Shown here: one piece after another, positions 60,824 to 64,000 of the stretch
Position numbering within the stretch: position 1 is the first letter of the stretch
Layout of the letters: each line of letters starts with the position of its first letter
Assembly (NCBI GenBank): GCA_011365025.1
Contig: RDOF01000001.1
Location: 186,001-250,000 of the forward strand
Source of the DNA: Candidatus Thorarchaeota archaeon
GTDB lineage: Archaea > Asgardarchaeota > Thorarchaeia > Thorarchaeales > Thorarchaeaceae
Reading direction: 5' to 3'
Length of the DNA: 64,000 nucleotides
Notes under the pieces: generated by a model
Told to the model about the DNA's origin: nothing
What the model saw: the letters and a program-made list of their open reading frames with translations, nothing else
Database searches by the model: none
Translations under genes and position numbers: made by a program

Positions 60824-61054
60824 ATGAAAGCCCAAGAGGTTCTCCGTTTATCATTCGAGCGTGTTGCAGGACATTTTGCAAACCTAGAGCAGATTCAGAT
60901 GCTTGTAGGAAAGATTTCAGGAGAGGAAGGGAGTATAGAGGATATAATTCAAAAGATAGAGGGGATGATACATGATGCTGAGGTCACACTCAAGACCGAT
61001 TTGCGAATTCTTGTTAATGAGATTCGACATCAGATTAGGAAGTCCTCTGGATGA
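60824..61054 (+). CDS. Small helical protein coupled to lhr
   Basis: 76 residues, nearly all amphipathic helix (VLRLSFERVAGHFANLEQIQ, then a charged second helix). Its stop overlaps the Lhr start (ATGA), so the two are made together. No family recognised; a helicase partner is possible. Confidence 0.65.
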   Translation: MKAQEVLRLSFERVAGHFANLEQIQMLVGKISGEEGSIEDIIQKIEGMIHDAEVTLKTDLRILVNEIRHQIRKSSG

Positions 61055-63894
61055 ATGCCTTCTCGGGATTAGGAAATGCGATTAACCAATTCTTACTGCA
61101 ACAGAGCATCACGAAGCCCACCGAGATTCAGGAGAAAGCAATTCCAGTCATCCTTGAAAGCAAGAATAATGTGCTACTTCTTGCACCTACTGGAAGTGGT
61201 AAGACAGAAGCTGCACTACTCCCTTTACTTCAGAAGCTGTATGATTTGAAGCACAAGAGGGAGCTATTCGGTTTCTATATATTATACATAACCCCACTTC
61301 GAGCTTTGAACCGAGATGTATTCAAGCGAATTGAGGAGCTGTGCCACCAATTAGATCTTACAGTTGATGTTCGTCATGGAGATACTAGTCAATATGCAAG
61401 AAGAAAGCAAGCCATAAAGCCACCGAACTTGCTCATAACCACTCCAGAAACCCTTCAGGCGATACTTCCGGCTAAGCGTCTAAGTTATCATTTGAAGACA
61501 GTGTTCGCAGTGGTTGTAGACGAGATACACGAGCTTGCAGATAGCAAGAGAGGCGTGCAGTTAAGCGTCGGGCTTGAAAGACTCGAACAGCTAACTGGAA
61601 CACGTGTTCAAAGAATTGGTTTATCAGCTACAGTTGGAAATCCAAAGGAAGTGGCTCAGCTTCTTGGAGGTACAGGAAGTGCTGTTAGCACGATATGGGC
61701 AGGGTATCAGTCAAGAAAGATGGACCTTAGAGTAGAGATGCCAATTCCAAATGAGAAACACAAGGAAATTGCGCGAAAAATCTCTTATCCACCACACTCC
61801 ACGGCACGACTGCTACGCATTATGGAATTAATAACGGCACATAATTCAACTATTGTCTTCACCAATACACGTTCCTTTACTGAGGTCTTGGGTGCCAAGA
61901 TGGCTTCAATGAGTCCATCGTATGAATTTGATGTTCATCATGGATCGCTCGCAAAAGAAATTCGCCTTTCAGCTGAGAATAGATTGAAGAGCGGTGCTTC
62001 AAAAGCGATAATTGCTACATCGAGCCTTGAGCTAGGAATTGACATTGGACAAGCAGACTTGGTCATACAGTACAGCAGCCCTCGAGAGGTTTCGCGAGCG
62101 CTCCAAAGAATCGGTCGAGCAGGGCATGGAGTTGGCAGGGTCGCAGAGGGGGTCGTTCTTTCCACAGCGAATCTGGACGATATTACGGAGTCAGGGGTTA
62201 TCCTAAGACGAGCATTGGCAAATAAGGTGGAGAAAGCTGCGATTGCACAGAAACCATGGGATGTGTTGGCCCATCAGCTCTGTGGGATTTTGCTTAGTAT
62301 CCAAACGGCAAAACGTGCTGAACTTCTTAATCTGTTGAGAAAAGCATATCCATTCTCAGACCTTTCGGGTCCGGAACTGGATACCTTGTTGAAATTCATG
62401 ATTGAGAGAAAGACTGCGGAAGTCAACGGCGAGATGGTTTCTCGGGGAAGAAGAACTCGTATTTTCTACTACGAGCATCTTAGTACAATCCCGGATGTTC
62501 AACAGGTGAACGCGCTTGATATCAGCACCCAGTCAAGTATTGGCGTACTTGACGAAGACTATGTTACTGGGAGTCTGGAAACAGGAACTGTATTTGTTAT
62601 CAGAGGTCGTCCATGGCAGGTTGTCAGCATTGAGGAAGACGAAGTTGTATGTGCACCTGTGACCGACATCGATATACAAGCGCCCAGATGGATTGGCGAA
62701 ATGATTCCCGTGCCCTATAATGTGGCCACTGAAACCGCAAGCGTATGGAATGCTGTGGGATCAAAGGACGAACCAGAGGCCAGACAATGGTTGGAACAGG
62801 AATATGGGATTATTGGTGAGGCGCAAGAGCATGTCTTGAAGACAGTTGGATTGGCAAAGGATGCACTTGGCCACCTCCCAGGACACAATCGTTTCGTAAT
62901 AGAGGACTTCGATTCAGGATTGGTCCTACATGCACCTCTTGGGACCAAGGCGAACGAAGCCTTAGGGGTGGTGGTTGCAGCATTGCTAAGTACTAGAGTA
63001 GGCTACGATGTTGCTGTTGAGAGTGACCCTTACAGGATTCTGTTCACGTCAAATGGGAAGCTGCTTCCAGAACAGATAGTTGACATTCTTGGGGACTACA
63101 ATGGGAAACAGGCGGCGGAAATTCTCGAAATGGCTGTTAAAAGAACGCAGACCTTTGCATCCAGATTCATTCATGTAGGTCGTCGCATGGGAATCATTCG
63201 ACGCGATGCGAAGATTAGGGAAATTCCGATAGGTCGACTAATACAGTCTTACGAAGGGTCGCCCGTTTTCGACGAGGCAATGAGAGAGGTTTTGAGTGAA
63301 AAACTTGATAGTGCACTTGTAATGGATATCTTTGATGCAGCATCAAGAAATAAAATTGTGATCCATGTTGTCCAGATAAAAGGACCATCTGCCCTTGCAC
63401 GTTTAATTGTTGAAGAGAAGACAAGATTCGAGGTCATTGGAGAGATTACGGACGAGGATGAGATACTTGCAATGATTGAAGAAAGACTGATTTCCAAGAA
63501 GTTCAGACTGGTCTGCATGGCAAACGGAGATTGGAATTCGGTTCGAACTATATCCACCTTAGAAGAGAGCATTCAATGTCCTGTATGCAGCTCGAAGATG
63601 ATTGCTGCGCTATTCTCCACGGACACCGATTTTGTGAAGATTGTTGCAAAGAGAGTAGCTGGAACGCCTCTATCAAAAGCCGAAGATAAAAAGTATAGAG
63701 CTGGAGGGCTGACTGCAACTCTGGTTTCAACCTATGGAAAGAGAGCATTGCTTGTGCTCGCTGGACGAGGATTGGGCCCAACGACAGCTTCGCGGATTCT
63801 TCACCCCGGGTTGACAGATAGACGGGCTCTCTTGAGAAAGATTGCTGAAGCAGAAAAAGAGTACGCAAGAACACGGCCATTTTGGGGGAATTAG
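61051..63894 (+). CDS. lhr: Lhr-family SF2 DNA helicase
   Basis: 947 residues. Motif [20 protein letters not shown] (near 48-66), [11 protein letters not shown], motif [11 protein letters not shown], motif [12 protein letters not shown], motif IV-VI with [20 protein letters not shown] and [13 protein letters not shown] winged helix and the Lhr core domain follow, then a C-terminal CPVCSSKM half-zinc motif. Involved in repair and fork restart in archaea. Confidence 0.92.
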   Translation: MNAFSGLGNAINQFLLQQSITKPTEIQEKAIPVILESKNNVLLLAPTGSGKTEAALLPLLQKLYDLKHKRELFGFYILYITPLRALNRDVFKRIEELCHQLDLTVDVRHGDTSQYARRKQAIKPPNLLITTPETLQAILPAKRLSYHLKTVFAVVVDEIHELADSKRGVQLSVGLERLEQLTGTRVQRIGLSATVGNPKEVAQLLGGTGSAVSTIWAGYQSRKMDLRVEMPIPNEKHKEIARKISYPPHSTARLLRIMELITAHNSTIVFTNTRSFTEVLGAKMASMSPSYEFDVHHGSLAKEIRLSAENRLKSGASKAIIATSSLELGIDIGQADLVIQYSSPREVSRALQRIGRAGHGVGRVAEGVVLSTANLDDITESGVILRRALANKVEKAAIAQKPWDVLAHQLCGILLSIQTAKRAELLNLLRKAYPFSDLSGPELDTLLKFMIERKTAEVNGEMVSRGRRTRIFYYEHLSTIPDVQQVNALDISTQSSIGVLDEDYVTGSLETGTVFVIRGRPWQVVSIEEDEVVCAPVTDIDIQAPRWIGEMIPVPYNVATETASVWNAVGSKDEPEARQWLEQEYGIIGEAQEHVLKTVGLAKDALGHLPGHNRFVIEDFDSGLVLHAPLGTKANEALGVVVAALLSTRVGYDVAVESDPYRILFTSNGKLLPEQIVDILGDYNGKQAAEILEMAVKRTQTFASRFIHVGRRMGIIRRDAKIREIPIGRLIQSYEGSPVFDEAMREVLSEKLDSALVMDIFDAASRNKIVIHVVQIKGPSALARLIVEEKTRFEVIGEITDEDEILAMIEERLISKKFRLVCMANGDWNSVRTISTLEESIQCPVCSSKMIAALFSTDTDFVKIVAKRVAGTPLSKAEDKKYRAGGLTATLVSTYGKRALLVLAGRGLGPTTASRILHPGLTDRRALLRKIAEAEKEYARTRPFWGN

Positions 63895-63895
63895 A

Positions 63896-64000
63896 ATGAA
63901 GAAGCCGCTCATCGTATTTGCAGGCAGAAGTAATGTGGGTAAAAGCAGTATAATTCGGGCACTCACTGGAAGAAAAGTTAGAGTCGGAAAAAAGCCTGGG
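63896..64000 (+). CDS. EngB/YihA-type GTPase, 5' part
   Basis: The first 35 codons are present: [20 protein letters not shown], then [15 protein letters not shown]. The G1 loop GRSNVGKSS is diagnostic of EngB, a GTPase for ribosome assembly. The window ends inside the gene. It begins 1 nt after the lhr stop. Confidence 0.85.
   Translation, partial: MKKPLIVFAGRSNVGKSSIIRALTGRKVRVGKKPG

Overview
The window is archaeal. It carries the large subunit of the archaeal DNA polymerase D, CTP-dependent riboflavin kinase, isopentenyl phosphate kinase, CDP-archaeol synthase, MptE, AglB/STT3, RadB, RPA, XPD, Lhr, Sec61-beta, L44e, S27e, aIF2-alpha, Nop10 and Elf1. This information-processing set, a translin, a PAC4-like protein and an SSB with a Gly/Arg-rich tail suggest an Asgard (perhaps Thorarchaeia-like) genome. 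That placement is an inference; the archaeal call is firm.

Layout. 1-6200: housekeeping genes (wyosine synthase fragment, translin, RibK, Pcm, DUF371, Trm5, a COG1665 nucleotidyltransferase, a GT4 glycosyltransferase). 6200-18900: isopentenyl phosphate kinase, a prenol/dolichol-kinase-like membrane protein, then four tandem copies of a two-gene unit. Each unit has an exported ~540-residue protein with the signature of linalool dehydratase/isomerase (LDI) and a ~203-residue polytopic membrane protein resembling ECF S components. A peroxiredoxin and a divergent PerR-like regulator sit between units 1 and 2. 19000-31500: an accessory stretch with a D-amino-acid-type deacylase/aminotransferase pair, regulators, gene remnants, a tRNA-Lys(CUU) with two introns, and two further copies of a tRNA 3' end that divide the region into cassettes. 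31800-38000: SSB, SHMT, small zinc-ribbon genes, Sec61-beta and the L44e-S27e-aIF2alpha-Nop10 translation cluster. 38000-44600: AglB, glycine cleavage H and T proteins, and divergent pterin genes (dihydropteroate synthase-like, MptE). 45000-64000: topoisomerase IA, XPD, an RNase H-like protein, RadB, CarS, a CBS protein, PolD large subunit, RPA, a cysteine desulfurase with an HTH partner, Elf1, Lhr and the start of an EngB GTPase.

The main novelty is the LDI-like/membrane-protein array. All four enzymes keep the histidine and the C-x8-C cysteine pair that I recall as LDI catalytic residues. The array lies directly upstream, on the same strand, of two kinases that could together turn a prenyl alcohol into a prenyl diphosphate. 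This suggests an undescribed extracellular alkenol (terpene alcohol) conversion and salvage system. A hairpin between the array and the kinases means that they need not be one transcript. Gene starts were adjusted where a Shine-Dalgarno match or family length supported it. Family assignments come from reading motifs, not from searches.
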